Shown here piece after piece: positions 30,833-39,556 of a stretch of 64,000 nt of DNA. The notes beneath the pieces were generated by a model. The model was not told the DNA's origin. It made no database searches and was given only the letters and a program-made list of their open reading frames with translations. The DNA lies in the NCBI GenBank assembly GCA_964568145.1, contig CAZMOZ010000007.1, positions 124,001 through 188,000 on the forward strand, in the 5' to 3' direction. How positions within the stretch are numbered: position 1 is the stretch's first letter; the number at the start of each line of letters is the position of its first letter. The position numbers and the translations under genes are program-made. The stretch is from DSVZ01 sp964568145 (GTDB lineage: Bacteria; Verrucomicrobiota; Verrucomicrobiia; Limisphaerales; J093).

Positions 30833-31354
30833 ATGCCCCTCGCCCCCGAAGAACGCAGAATTCTGGGCGTCACCGCCGCCGTTTACATCACCGATCAGCT
30901 CAGCAAGCTGGCCGTGCTCCGGTTCATCGGCGAATGGGAGCAGCGCGTGGTCATCGAAGGCTTCTTCAAGTTCGTCCACTGGGGCAACACCGGCGCGGCG
31001 TGGAGCCTGTTCTCCGGCAACAACGGCCTGCTGGCGCTGGTCTCCGTGGTCGCCCTGCTCGTCCTGCTGCTCACGCGCGACCGCTTCGAGCCGCACACGC
31101 TCAACGGCCAGGTCGCGCTGGGCCTGATCTTCGGCGGCATCCTGGGCAACCTGACCGACCGCCTCCGCGTCGGGCACGTCATTGACTTCATCCGGTTCTA
31201 CCTCGAACGGCGCGGCGACGGTGCCGAGGTGGGCTTCCCCGCCTTCAACGTCGCCGACAGCGCCATCTGCGTGGGCGTGGGACTGCTCTTCCTGCGCTCG
31301 CTGCGCGGCGAAACGCGGTCACCGCGCCCCGCCACCGTGTCCGGCAAGGCGTGA
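30833..31354 (+). CDS. lspA: Lipoprotein signal peptidase (signal peptidase II)
   Basis: A 173-residue inner-membrane aspartyl protease that removes the signal peptide of lipoproteins after diacylglyceryl transfer. Four hydrophobic segments are visible. The two catalytic aspartates lie in GNLTDRLRVGHVIDFI and FNVADSAICVG, and 'NTGAAWSLFSGN' is a further conserved box. The gene starts 3 nt after the preceding gene and its stop overlaps the miaA start (TGATG). Confidence 0.95.
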   Translation: MPLAPEERRILGVTAAVYITDQLSKLAVLRFIGEWEQRVVIEGFFKFVHWGNTGAAWSLFSGNNGLLALVSVVALLVLLLTRDRFEPHTLNGQVALGLIFGGILGNLTDRLRVGHVIDFIRFYLERRGDGAEVGFPAFNVADSAICVGVGLLFLRSLRGETRSPRPATVSGKA

Positions 31355-32280
31355 TGCCCGCACCCGGCAAGGCCGTGTTCCTGACCGGGCCGACCGCCGT
31401 CGGCAAATCCGCCGTGGCGCTCGCGCTGGCCGAGGCGCTCCCCGGCGAAATCGTCTCGGTGGACTCGATGCAGGTCTATCGCGGGCTGGACTTGGGCACC
31501 GCCAAGCCCACCGCCGCGGACCGCGCCCGCGTGCCGCATCACCTGCTCGACGTCGTCGGCCTCGACCAGCCGTTCACGGCGGCGGATTTCGTGCGGCGGG
31601 CCCAGGCCGCGGTGCTGGAGATCCACAGCCGGCGGCGCGTGCCGGTCTTTTGCGGCGGCACCGGATTGTACTTCAAGGCCTGGCTCGCCGGGCTGGGCGG
31701 GGCGCCGGCGCCGGACCCGGCCTTGCGCGCCGAACTGGAAGCCGCCCCGCTGGCCGAACTGCTGCGCGAGTTGCAGGCGGGCGACCCGGAGACTTACGCG
31801 CGCATTGACCGCGCCAACCCGCGGCGGGTGGTCCGGGCCGTGGAGGTGCTGCGACTGAGCGGCCGGCCGTTTGGCGCGCAACGCGCCGCCTGGTCCGCGA
31901 CCGCACTGGGTGGTCAAAGCGAAGTGGTGTTCGGGCTGCGGCGAAACCCGGAGGACCTGCGCGCGCGGATTGACGCGCGCGTGGCCGCGATGTTCGCCGC
32001 CGGGCTGGTCGGGGAAACGCGGCACCTGCTCGAGCGCGGCCTGGCGTCCAACCGCACCGCCCTCCAGGCCATCGGCTACCGCCAGGTGGTGGAACACCTG
32101 CGCGGCGAGCGCGACCTGGCGGAGACCCTCGCACTGGTGCGGCGGAAGACCTGGCAGTTTGCCCGCCGGCAGATGACCTGGTGCCGGCACCAGCTCCCGA
32201 TGCGCTGGATGGACGTGCCAACGGGCGAGCCGCCGGAAGTCACGGCGCGGCGGATTCTGGAGGCGTCGAAGGCGGACTGA
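31354..32280 (+). CDS. miaA: tRNA dimethylallyltransferase
   Basis: A 308-residue enzyme that adds a dimethylallyl group to N6 of adenosine 37 in tRNAs reading UNN codons. The P-loop is GPTAVGKS at residues 12-19, followed by 'VSVDSMQVYRGLDLGTAKPT', the usual catalytic aspartate and tRNA-contact region. 'DRANPRRVVRAVEVLRLSGRP' and 'ALQAIGYRQVVEHLRGE' are further family blocks. Start is taken as ATG 31354, overlapping the lspA stop; a GTG three nt earlier is possible. Operon order is DUF1232 - unknown - lspA - miaA. Confidence 0.95.
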   Translation: MPAPGKAVFLTGPTAVGKSAVALALAEALPGEIVSVDSMQVYRGLDLGTAKPTAADRARVPHHLLDVVGLDQPFTAADFVRRAQAAVLEIHSRRRVPVFCGGTGLYFKAWLAGLGGAPAPDPALRAELEAAPLAELLRELQAGDPETYARIDRANPRRVVRAVEVLRLSGRPFGAQRAAWSATALGGQSEVVFGLRRNPEDLRARIDARVAAMFAAGLVGETRHLLERGLASNRTALQAIGYRQVVEHLRGERDLAETLALVRRKTWQFARRQMTWCRHQLPMRWMDVPTGEPPEVTARRILEASKAD

Positions 32281-32301
32281 AGCGGTGAGTCGGATTGGAT
32301 T

Positions 32302-32369
32302 GCGAACCTGGCCGCCACGCCGCTGGTGAACGGGATTTCCACGAGCCAGAACTCACCGGCCCGGGGCAT
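32302..32369 (-). pseudogene. Truncated MazF/PemK-type toxin (5' fragment)
   Basis: On the minus strand, just after the antitoxin-like gene, a frame begins MPRAGEFWLVEIPFTSG, the typical opening of PemK/MazF endoribonuclease toxins (compare 'GDIWLV.FPFTDG'). The family likeness ends after ~22 residues, where the sequence runs into the 3' end of miaA on the opposite strand. The remainder of the ~110-residue domain is gone, so no toxin can be made. It overlaps the antitoxin gene by 17 nt. Confidence 0.6.
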
Positions 32370-32562
32370 CGTCGTAAAGGCCCTCGACCCCCGGGGCGTG
32401 GCTGTTCAGAAACGCGCGGTGATCACGGAAAACGCCGCGCGGCGCGTCCAGCGATCCGGGCCACAGGCTCGCCTGCCGTTGCGCCATCCATTCCGACAAC
32501 CGGATGAACTCCTCCGGGTCCAGCTTTTCGATTTCGCGCTCGGTGTCTGCGAGCGTGCTCAT
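32353..32562 (-). CDS. Small antitoxin-like protein
   Basis: A 69-residue protein of the pattern 'LADTEREIEKLDPEEFIRLSEWMAQR' followed by 'DHRAFLNSHAPGVEGLYDDAPGR'. The helical DPEEF..L..W segment and the tail ending in (E)GLYDD are typical of small antitoxins that pair with MazF/PemK or RelE-type toxins. Its partner directly downstream is only a fragment, so this is an orphan antitoxin. The frame is intact. Confidence 0.65.
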   Translation of the reverse strand: MSTLADTEREIEKLDPEEFIRLSEWMAQRQASLWPGSLDAPRGVFRDHRAFLNSHAPGVEGLYDDAPGR

Positions 32563-32856
32563 GCCGGAAGGGTGGCCACCGGTTTCCCGGCCGGCAAGCT
32601 GGGGTGGACGGTACCGTCGCCGTTACGCCGCGCATACTGGGAGCGCCGGCATCCCTGCCGGCCGCTGGAACCCGGCGGACGCGTCTCACTTTTTGCGGCC
32701 TGTGGGTAATGCCAGACGCTGCCGGGGGTGGCGGCGGCCATCCTTGGCCGCCGTGGAGGGCGGCATCTTGCCGCCCGGAATCTACGACGGTAAACGCCGC
32801 CCGGAGGGTGCCGCCCGCTCCCCCCCACCGGGCTGGAAGCCGGCCGCCCCGCCCAC
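32563..32856. repeat. Family D repeat, truncated copy
   Basis: The left end CGCGTCTCACTTTTTGCGGCC starts near 32680, followed by two hairpins: GGCGGCCA-TCCT-TGGCCGCC (32733-32752) and GGGCGGCA-TCT-TGCCGCCC (32758-32776). It continues with GGCTGGAAGCCGGCC, but the right end is missing where the pseudopilin gene stops. It is closely related to the copy at 34857-35066. Confidence 0.7.
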
Positions 32857-33711
32857 TCACTCCGGCCGGGCGACCGGCACCGAGCCGCGCCCGGCGATCC
32901 ATTTGCGGTCGCGGTTTTCATACAGCCAGAGGGTGATGTGGTTGGGCAGCCAGTTCGTGCGGGCCAGCGCCACCGTTTCCGCCTCGATCCACTTCCGGCT
33001 CTCGACGTGGCCGTCCGCAAACCCCACCACGCCTTGCGCCGCGTGCGACGCCGCCGGCAGATGCAGGAAGCAGCCGTCGAACCCGCCCAAGCCCACCAGG
33101 AACGCGGGCATGCACACGTGGCCGGGCGCGGTGTCCGCGAAGCTCAGGAGCCGGCTGGGGCTGGCCAGCGCGAGGTCGGCGGTGGTGGCGAAGTTCACGA
33201 AGCTCTGGCTGTTGAACGAGCCGATGCCGGGCAGCCAGCCCAGATAGGCGTTGAGCGCATAGCTGCGCACGTGCGGGTACAGGCGCCCGCCGAGCTCCAC
33301 CTGGCCGCGGTCGCTCGGGCATTTGTACACCTCGACGGCGGGCAGGTACGGCGCGAAGGCTGCCAGCGCCGGGTCCACGAGGTAGGCGCGGTTGGTGAAG
33401 GCTTCGGGATGCAGGTGCTCCATGCCGGACACCCAGAGTTTTTCGCCGCTCAGCAGGTTCGGCGTGCCGTAGCCGTTCAACGGGAGCGCCTCGCGGTGGT
33501 CGCCCGGGTACATGGCCCAAGCGAGGTTCAACTGCCGCAGGTTGCCGGCGCACTGGATGCGCCGCGCCTTCTCCTTCGCCTGCGACAACGCCGGCAGCAA
33601 CAGCCCGGCGATGATCGCGATGATGGCGATGACCACCAGCAGCTCGATGAGCGTGAAGCCGCGGAGGAACCACGTCAGCCGCCTCGGCGCGGGCAACTGG
33701 GCCGGTTTCAT
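32857..33711 (-). CDS. Type II secretion-type pseudopilin (prepilin N-methylation motif)
   Basis: A 284-residue protein with a prepilin peptidase site and hydrophobic helix, GFTLIELLVVIAIIAIIAGLLLPAL, after an 18-residue leader. 'AKEKARRIQCAGNLRQLNLAWAMYPGDHREALP' follows, and a 'GVVGFADGHVESRKW' segment closes the C-terminal domain. This is the 'H-X9-DG' class of pseudopilins that occurs in many paralogues in Verrucomicrobiota and Planctomycetota and is generally thought to be surface-displayed or part of a type II-like system. Specific role unknown. ATG 33711 is placed correctly for the leader. Confidence 0.9.
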   Translation of the reverse strand: MKPAQLPAPRRLTWFLRGFTLIELLVVIAIIAIIAGLLLPALSQAKEKARRIQCAGNLRQLNLAWAMYPGDHREALPLNGYGTPNLLSGEKLWVSGMEHLHPEAFTNRAYLVDPALAAFAPYLPAVEVYKCPSDRGQVELGGRLYPHVRSYALNAYLGWLPGIGSFNSQSFVNFATTADLALASPSRLLSFADTAPGHVCMPAFLVGLGGFDGCFLHLPAASHAAQGVVGFADGHVESRKWIEAETVALARTNWLPNHITLWLYENRDRKWIAGRGSVPVARPE

Positions 33712-33866
33712 GGCACACTCATCGGTCCGTTCCGCCAGCGTGTCAATGGGCGTTTGCCGGCACAGGTGATGGCGGACCCAAGTCCGAAATCCGAAATCCG
33801 AAGCGCGAAGTGAGCAACCTCAATCCTCGCTCCCCGCTTCGGGCATCCGGCATCCGCCTTCCTCGC

Positions 33867-34802
33867 TCACAGTGGCGGGGGCAGCTTGTCCAGCGACTTG
33901 CCTTCGCGGCGCTGGAGCACGGCGTCCATCTTCGGCACGTACATCTGCGTCTCGGCGGGCAGGCGCGTGGCCACCTGATCGAACGTGCGCGCCCGGTGCC
34001 GGGTGAGGAGGGTTTGCAGGCGGCCTTCGCCGCAGTTGTACGCCGCCAGCGCCAGCGGCCAGTTCTTGAAGCGGCCGTGCAGGTAGCGCAAGTACCGCGC
34101 CGCGGCGTCCGCGTTTTTTTCCGGGTCCAGCCGTTCGTCGGTGGGCGCCAGCGCCAGCCCGAGGTTCCTGGCGGTGGCGGGCATGAGCTGGTACAGCCCC
34201 GCCGCGCCCGCCGGGCTGTGGGCCGCCGGGTTGAACGAGGACTCGACCTCCGCCAGCCAGACCAGTTCGGAGGGGAGTTTCTGGCCGGCGAACACCGGCT
34301 TGAGCCGCGGCACGTACGCGGCCGCCCCACGCGGCCAGGGCCGGGTGGCGATCGTCCGCCGCCAGATCTTGCGTTCCTGCTCAGGGGTGGGATGCGGACG
34401 CGGGGGCGGCGGCTGGCCCGGTTCGAGTTTGGGCTCCGGAATGATCAACCGGAGCTGCTCCGCCACATCGAAGTAGTCCAGGCGCGTGCGCAGCCAGAGG
34501 GCGTGGCCACGGGTCGTCTCGAACTTCTCCAGCACCGGCACCAGCGCGTTGGCCGTGGCGCGCAGCGGGGCGAGGTCCAGCACGTACTCGCCGGCGAAGC
34601 GTTGCTGGAAGTCGCGCAGGAACCGCCGCGCCTGTTCTTCGTCCAGCTCGCCGAACGACTCGATCACATCCAGGTCCACGTTTTCCTTGAGCCACTCCCG
34701 GCCGGAATCGAGCAAATCATCGAGTGTGACCACGCCTTCTCCCGCTCCGGCTGGCAGGACGGGCAGCAAACCGGCCAGGGCGAGCGCCAACAGCCGTCTC
34801 AT
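33867..34802 (-). CDS. Lytic transglycosylase (SLT/MltC-type), exported
   Basis: A 311-residue exported murein hydrolase. It has a signal peptide (MRRLLALALAGLLPVLPAGAG), a ~130-residue helical N-terminal region, then the SLT domain. The catalytic glutamate lies in LVWLAEVESSFNPAAHSPAGAAGLYQLMP (E of VESSFN), with the GLYQLMPATA and 'LALAAYNCGEGRL' motifs of family 1 lytic transglycosylases. These cleave the MurNAc-GlcNAc bond with 1,6-anhydro ring formation. ATG 34802 is preferred to the in-frame TTG at 34811. Confidence 0.9.
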   Translation of the reverse strand: MRRLLALALAGLLPVLPAGAGEGVVTLDDLLDSGREWLKENVDLDVIESFGELDEEQARRFLRDFQQRFAGEYVLDLAPLRATANALVPVLEKFETTRGHALWLRTRLDYFDVAEQLRLIIPEPKLEPGQPPPPRPHPTPEQERKIWRRTIATRPWPRGAAAYVPRLKPVFAGQKLPSELVWLAEVESSFNPAAHSPAGAAGLYQLMPATARNLGLALAPTDERLDPEKNADAAARYLRYLHGRFKNWPLALAAYNCGEGRLQTLLTRHRARTFDQVATRLPAETQMYVPKMDAVLQRREGKSLDKLPPPL

Positions 34803-35170
34803 GGCGGGCAAGATAGCGCGAGCGAAGGCCGGAACTCAAATCCGGTCCGCGCGGGGCACCTCTCACTTTGTTGCGGCCGGTGGTGGCGGCAGCCATCCCT
34901 GGCTGCCGTTAAGGGCGGCATCCTGCCGCCCGGATTCTGCGACGGATAGTGTGCCCAACCGGGTACCGCCCGTGCCCCACCGCCGGGCTGGAAGCCCGGC
35001 TCCGCGGCCGGCTGGAAGCCGGTGCCACCCCGACAGGCGATACGGCCTGCAGGAAATTGAGATGTGCCCGTCCTGCGCCGGGAAACCGCTGGGCATCCTG
35101 CCCGCCGGCTCTCGTTGGGGTTGGCCCGGCGCGCTCTTGCGCGGCCGGCCGGCCGGGGCATACTCGGGGC
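34803..35170. repeat. Family D repeat, complete copy, in a 368-bp spacer
   Basis: The element runs from 34857 (CACCTCTCACTTT) to 35066 (AAATTGAGATGTG), 210 bp with inverted ends (two mismatches). Inside are the hairpins GGCAGCCA-TCC-CTGGCTGCC and GGGCGGCATCCTGCCGCCC, then GGCTGGAAGCC repeats. The spacer lies between the divergent transglycosylase and purC genes. Confidence 0.75.
35137..35164 (+). promoter_or_regulatory. Candidate purC promoter
   Basis: TTGCGC (35137-35142) and CATACT (35159-35164) with a 16-bp spacer lie directly upstream of the purC ATG at 35171, which would make a leaderless or near-leaderless transcript. This is based on motif likeness only; no Shine-Dalgarno is present, which fits. 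Confidence 0.4.
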
Positions 35171-36067
35171 ATGTCAAACGACCCCGTGCTCCGGCTTGAC
35201 CTGCCCGGCCTCCCCAAAACCAAAAGCGGCAAGGTGCGCGAAATCTTCGATCTCGGCGACGCCTTGCTGCTCGTGGCCACGGATCGCATCTCCGCGTTCG
35301 ACTGTGTCATGCCCAACGGCATTCCCCGCAAGGGCGAGGTGCTGACGCAGCTTTCGTTCTTCTGGTTCGAGCGGTTCGCCCCGCTGGTGCAGAATCACCT
35401 CCTGGCGCGGCCGGGCGACCCGTTGCCGGCCAAAATCGAGCCGTTCGCCGCGCGCCTCCGCGGCCGGAGCATGATCGTCAAGAAGGCCCAGCCGCTGGCC
35501 ATCGAATGCGTGGTGCGCGGCTACCTGGCCGGCTCGGGCTGGAAGGAATACCGCAAGAGCCAGACCGTGTGTGGCATCCCGCTGCCGCCGGGTCTGACCG
35601 AGTCCGCCGAACTGCCGGAGCCCATCTTCACGCCGGCGACCAAGGCCGAGACCGGGCACGACGAGAACATCCCCTTCGAGCGGGCGGCGGAAATCGTCGG
35701 GCCGGACGTCGCCGCGCGCGTGCGCGACCTGAGCCTGCGGCTCTACCGCGACGGCCGCGACTACGCGCGCCAGCGCGGGATCATCATCGCGGACACCAAG
35801 TTCGAGTTCGGCCTGTACCACGGCGAGATCATCCTCATTGACGAGGTGCTCACGCCGGACTCATCGCGGTTCTGGCCGGCGGACGAATACCAGCCGGGCC
35901 AGAGCCAGCCCAGCTTCGACAAGCAATTCGTGCGCGATTACCTCGAGACGCTCGACTGGGACAAGACACCGCCCGCACCGGCCCTACCACGCGACATCGT
36001 GGCCAAGACCCAGCAGAAATACCTCGAGGCCTACGAACGGCTCACCGGCCATCCGCTGCCAGCCTGA
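35171..36067 (+). CDS. purC: Phosphoribosylaminoimidazole-succinocarboxamide synthase
   Basis: A 298-residue SAICAR synthetase of de novo purine synthesis, joining aspartate to CAIR with ATP. Family blocks: 'KTKSGKVREIFDLGDALLLVATDRISAFDCVMPNGIPRKG', 'IECVVRGYLAGSGWKEY', 'TKAETGHDENIPFE', 'IIADTKFEFGL' and 'LTPDSSRFWPADEYQPGQSQPSFDKQFVRDYL'. This is the long form (about 300 residues) also found in yeast. ATG 35171 is chosen over upstream in-frame starts inside the family D repeat. purF, another purine gene, is 25 kb away. Confidence 0.95.
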   Translation: MSNDPVLRLDLPGLPKTKSGKVREIFDLGDALLLVATDRISAFDCVMPNGIPRKGEVLTQLSFFWFERFAPLVQNHLLARPGDPLPAKIEPFAARLRGRSMIVKKAQPLAIECVVRGYLAGSGWKEYRKSQTVCGIPLPPGLTESAELPEPIFTPATKAETGHDENIPFERAAEIVGPDVAARVRDLSLRLYRDGRDYARQRGIIIADTKFEFGLYHGEIILIDEVLTPDSSRFWPADEYQPGQSQPSFDKQFVRDYLETLDWDKTPPAPALPRDIVAKTQQKYLEAYERLTGHPLPA

Positions 36068-36157
36068 GCGGGGTGGCGGCCGGGTGCTTCACGCGCCGCC
36101 GCACTGCGGCGGGTCTCCTGCCTTGCCCAACCGGGCGGGTTTCTGGATGTCCCGTTC

Positions 36158-36223
36158 GACCCGAAACCCGAAGTTGGGCAGGCGGGGCGCGCTGCGCTAC
36201 GGCCGACTTCGACTTTCGGGTTC
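36158..36223. repeat. ~70-bp palindromic element, family B copy 2
   Basis: Arms GACCCGAAACCCGAAGT and ACTTCGACTTTCGGGTTC around the core GGCAGGCGGGGCGC...CTACGGCC. It lies between purC and the convergent Calx-beta gene. Confidence 0.8.
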
Positions 36224-36267
36224 AGGGCTGGGGCTCGCGGCGCTCGCCCCTCCGGGACGCTTCGCGT

Positions 36268-38964
36268 TCACGGCAATGACCGGGCGCGGTAGTAGCGGGT
36301 GGTCGCGGTCTCCGGCACGGGGTCGGTGAATTCCACGGTGCCGTCCGGATTGTCCAGCGTGGTCAGGGTCGTCCAGTTCCAGAGGTCGGCGCTGAACTCG
36401 AGCCGCACGCGTCCGCCCGGCGGCCCGATGGCGCGCAGCCGGAAGCCGGTGCCTGCCGTGTAGTCCAGCGCCTCGAGAGTGAGGGCGTCGTCATCGAGCA
36501 AAGTCAGCGTGGCCTGGGCGCGGTCGCCGGGCACCACGTTCACAAAGCCGCTGAGCTGCAGTTCCACCGTCTCCGGCAACTCGCCCGCGTGATCGTTCAA
36601 CACCGTGATCAGGAAGGTCCGGTCGGTCTGGCCGGGCGAGAAGATGAGCGTGCCCGCGGCCGCCACGTAGTCCTGGCCGGGTGTGGCCGTGCCGCCGACG
36701 GTGGCGTAGTCCACGAAGATCGTCTGCGCGGACGGTTTGCTGAGGCCGACCGTGACGGTGAAGCTGCCGGCGCTTTCGCTCGCCGAGTACCCGGCGGCAC
36801 TGAAGTTCACCGTGGGCGGATCGTTGTCGAGGAGGTCGAGCACGGCCGTGGCGGGCGTGCCCAGCACGGCGTTGGTGGGCGAGCTGAGCCGGACCTCGAT
36901 GGTCTCGGTCAGTTCATCCAGCGCATCGTCGAGGATCGGCACGGCGATGGTCCGGGTGGTCTGGCCGGGGGCGAAGTCGAGCACGCCCGTGACCGCCGCG
37001 TAATCGAGCCCCACCGTGGCCGTGCCGTTGGTGGTGGCGAAGGCCACGCTGACCGGCCTGCCGGACGCCGCGCTGAGCGCCACGGTCAGCACCCCCTGGC
37101 CGTCGCCTTCGCGCACGCTGAACCGGTTTGTGGCAAACCGCACCGCCGGCGGGTCGTTGTCCAGAATGGTCACGGTGAGCGGCGCGCCGGGCAGCGTGTC
37201 CACGCCGTTGGTGAGGACGATCTGGAACTGCTCGTCCAGCTCGACCGCCAGGTCGTCAAACAGGCGCACCGTGACCACGCGGTTCGTGCTGCCGGGGGCA
37301 TAGATCAAGGTGCCCGCCGCGGCCTCGAAATCCTGCCCGGCCGTGGCGGTGAGCGCCTGGGTGGCGTAATCCACCCGCACCTCGCGGCCCATCGGGTAAT
37401 CGAGGTTCACGGCAAACGCCAGCGTCAGGCTCTGTTCGAACACGTTCGTCTCCAGAAAAGCGAACCGCACCGGCGGCGGCGGCGTGGTGTCGAGGAAGAT
37501 CGAGTCGGTCACCACGGCGGAGGCGTTGCCGAACGGATCTTCAAACTGGGCGTGCACGGTGCGGGTGGTCACGCCCGGCTGGAGTTCCCAGACCTTGTTG
37601 GTCGCAAAGGCCTCCCACGCGGACCACGTGGCGCCGTCGTTGCTGAAGCGCATCCGGGCCACGGTGCCGCTGTTGTCGCTCGCGGCGAGGGTGAGCGTGA
37701 CCACGTGGTTGGTCGTGAACCCGGCGCCGTCGTTGATGACCACCGTGCCCGCCGGCGGGTCCAAGTCGGTGAGGATGTTGGTGGTGAACGTCACGCTCGT
37801 GCCGCCCGTGCCCTGGATGGTTTGGGTGACGGCGAACCGGCCAAGCGCGCGGAATGTGTAGGACGGGCTACGGGCGACGCTGGTTCCGCCGTCCCCGAAA
37901 CTCCACGTCCGGCCCAGCGCCGCCACGGAGAGGTCGGTGAAATACACGGTCAGCGGCGCGCGCCCGGCGTTGGTGGACACCGCGAAGCCGGCCAACGGGC
38001 GGGTGGGCTGGGTGTGCCAGTTCGTGGCGGCGAAGTTGTAGCCAAGCTGGCTGACGTTGAAACCGTCCGACCAGGTGGCGGTGGCGTTCGTGATGCCCAT
38101 AAGGATGGCCGTGAGCGTGGGCGGGGTGCGCGTCGTGGCCAGCCACTGGCCGGTGAGCGGGTGGAACAGCCGCGCCTGCAGCGACGAGCCGTTGCTCCAG
38201 GCCACCAGCCCGGAATCGTTCAGGAGACTGAGCGCGCCCAGGAAGGCGGTGTCCTCGCGGGCCCATGCCTGCCGCAAGGGATCGTAAACCCGCGCCCGCA
38301 CGAACCCGCCGTTGCTCCAGACCGCCACGCCGTTCGTGCTGGTGAGGTCAAACGTGGCGCCGACGAGGTTGTCGTCCTTCTGCCAGCGGCCCGGCCCGGC
38401 GTCGTAAGTGCGCAGGAGCACCGCGTTGCCGGTGGTCCAGCTCACCACGCCGTCCACGCAGCGCAGATCGAAGGTGCCGGCGGTCACCGTCTCGGTTTTC
38501 CAGGCGCGGCGCGCGCGGTCATAGACCGTGTAGCCCACCTGACCCGTCGCGCTCCAGGCCACCAGCCCCCGGTGGCTGCGCACGTCCTGGGTCTGGACCG
38601 CCGGCTGGTTGAGCTCCACCCAGTTCGTCTGCCCCGGATCGTACGTGCGGACAAAGACGGTGTTGCCGCTGGTCCAGGACACGACCCCGTGAAGGTTGTT
38701 GAAGGCGAAGACTGACGGAGCCGGCGTGGTGTTCACGAACTCCTTGCCCTGGGCGGGGTCGAACACCCGGCACACGACCTCGAAACCGTTGTACGTCGCG
38801 GTCGCCTCGCCCAGCGGGGCGGACAGGTCCACAATGCCGGCCCGAGCCAGGCCGGCGCTTAAGCACAGGACCGCTAGGGTCCGGACACCGGACCACTGGC
38901 GGGCGTCACCACGGGAGGTGGCGCCGGCCAGCGGCCGGCGCGGGGGCTGATTCCCGGCAATCAT
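36268..38964 (-). CDS. Secreted protein with PKD and three Calx-beta domains
   Basis: An 898-residue exported protein. An N-terminal signal segment (VRTLAVLCLSAGLARAG) is followed by ~260 residues of repeated 'VVSWTSGNTVFVRTYDPGQTNW'-like units, resembling propeller blades. Then come a PKD domain ('YFTDLSVAALGRTWSFGDGGTSVARSPSYTF'), a cadherin/Ig-like region ('GTVARMRFSNDGATWSAWE') and three Calx-beta domains, each with the 'GxATxGxDYxAxxGTLxFxPGxT' signature (nt ~36590-37400). The C-terminus ends with the shared 'VRLEFSADLWNWTTL...RYYRARSLP' tail. Calx-beta repeats bind Ca2+ and occur in adhesins; ligand unknown. Confidence 0.8.
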   Translation of the reverse strand: MIAGNQPPRRPLAGATSRGDARQWSGVRTLAVLCLSAGLARAGIVDLSAPLGEATATYNGFEVVCRVFDPAQGKEFVNTTPAPSVFAFNNLHGVVSWTSGNTVFVRTYDPGQTNWVELNQPAVQTQDVRSHRGLVAWSATGQVGYTVYDRARRAWKTETVTAGTFDLRCVDGVVSWTTGNAVLLRTYDAGPGRWQKDDNLVGATFDLTSTNGVAVWSNGGFVRARVYDPLRQAWAREDTAFLGALSLLNDSGLVAWSNGSSLQARLFHPLTGQWLATTRTPPTLTAILMGITNATATWSDGFNVSQLGYNFAATNWHTQPTRPLAGFAVSTNAGRAPLTVYFTDLSVAALGRTWSFGDGGTSVARSPSYTFRALGRFAVTQTIQGTGGTSVTFTTNILTDLDPPAGTVVINDGAGFTTNHVVTLTLAASDNSGTVARMRFSNDGATWSAWEAFATNKVWELQPGVTTRTVHAQFEDPFGNASAVVTDSIFLDTTPPPPVRFAFLETNVFEQSLTLAFAVNLDYPMGREVRVDYATQALTATAGQDFEAAAGTLIYAPGSTNRVVTVRLFDDLAVELDEQFQIVLTNGVDTLPGAPLTVTILDNDPPAVRFATNRFSVREGDGQGVLTVALSAASGRPVSVAFATTNGTATVGLDYAAVTGVLDFAPGQTTRTIAVPILDDALDELTETIEVRLSSPTNAVLGTPATAVLDLLDNDPPTVNFSAAGYSASESAGSFTVTVGLSKPSAQTIFVDYATVGGTATPGQDYVAAAGTLIFSPGQTDRTFLITVLNDHAGELPETVELQLSGFVNVVPGDRAQATLTLLDDDALTLEALDYTAGTGFRLRAIGPPGGRVRLEFSADLWNWTTLTTLDNPDGTVEFTDPVPETATTRYYRARSLP

Positions 38965-39556
38965 GGGTTTCCAGCCTAGCAAGTCGTTTGCCAGGAGCAA
39001 CGCGGGCGAATTGGAACTTTCGCACCACACAAAACGGACGCCTCTCGGCTCCGTGCATCCCGGCGGGGCAGTGGCGCCAGCGAGCGGCAGTGAGCCGGCG
39101 ACCCGCCTGCAGGCACGCTGGGGGCGGCAACGTCCGCGCCCCAGACAAATGGGTTGACGACAACCCGCCGCCGCAGGCTAATGCGGCGCCCGATTCCGGC
39201 TGCCCCGGCGGGCGGTGCCGTGCCGCCGCTGGCAGGGCCTGCCGGCGCTGGTTTCCCGGCCGGAACGCGGCCTGGATGAACCACGAATGAACACCCACGG
39301 ACACGAATCCGGCAGCCCGGCGAGCTTGGATCAAGGCAAGGCGCGCGCCTCAACCATCGCCGCCTTGAGCCGCCGGCCGACCACTTTCCGCCGCCAGTTT
39401 CTGCTCGTGTTACAACAACGCCTGTCTTCGTTTTTCCGGCCATCCCTTGGGGTTTCGGCCGCGCCGCACCGCAGCGCTTCGTTTCCCTTCGTGTTCATTC
39501 GTGTTCATTCGTGGTTCAACTCCCAGGGTTGAACTGACACGTCCCGGCTTCGCGGC
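38965..39556. repeat. 592-bp spacer with an 'ACCACGAATG' element (family C copy 1)
   Basis: The left end GAACCACGAATGAACAC (39278-39294) and right end GTGTTCATTCGTGGTTC (39501-39517) are a perfect 17-bp inverted repeat; beyond them the ends repeat an ACACGAATG unit. The whole element is about 240 bp (39278-39517). The right end sits 40 bp before the MBOAT start codon. The rest of the spacer is GC-rich with short hairpins and no gene. Confidence 0.7.

Noticed and set aside
36589..38715. A 708-residue plus-strand frame opposite the Calx-beta gene
   Set aside because: Composition typical of an antisense frame; repeats in it simply mirror the Calx-beta repeats.
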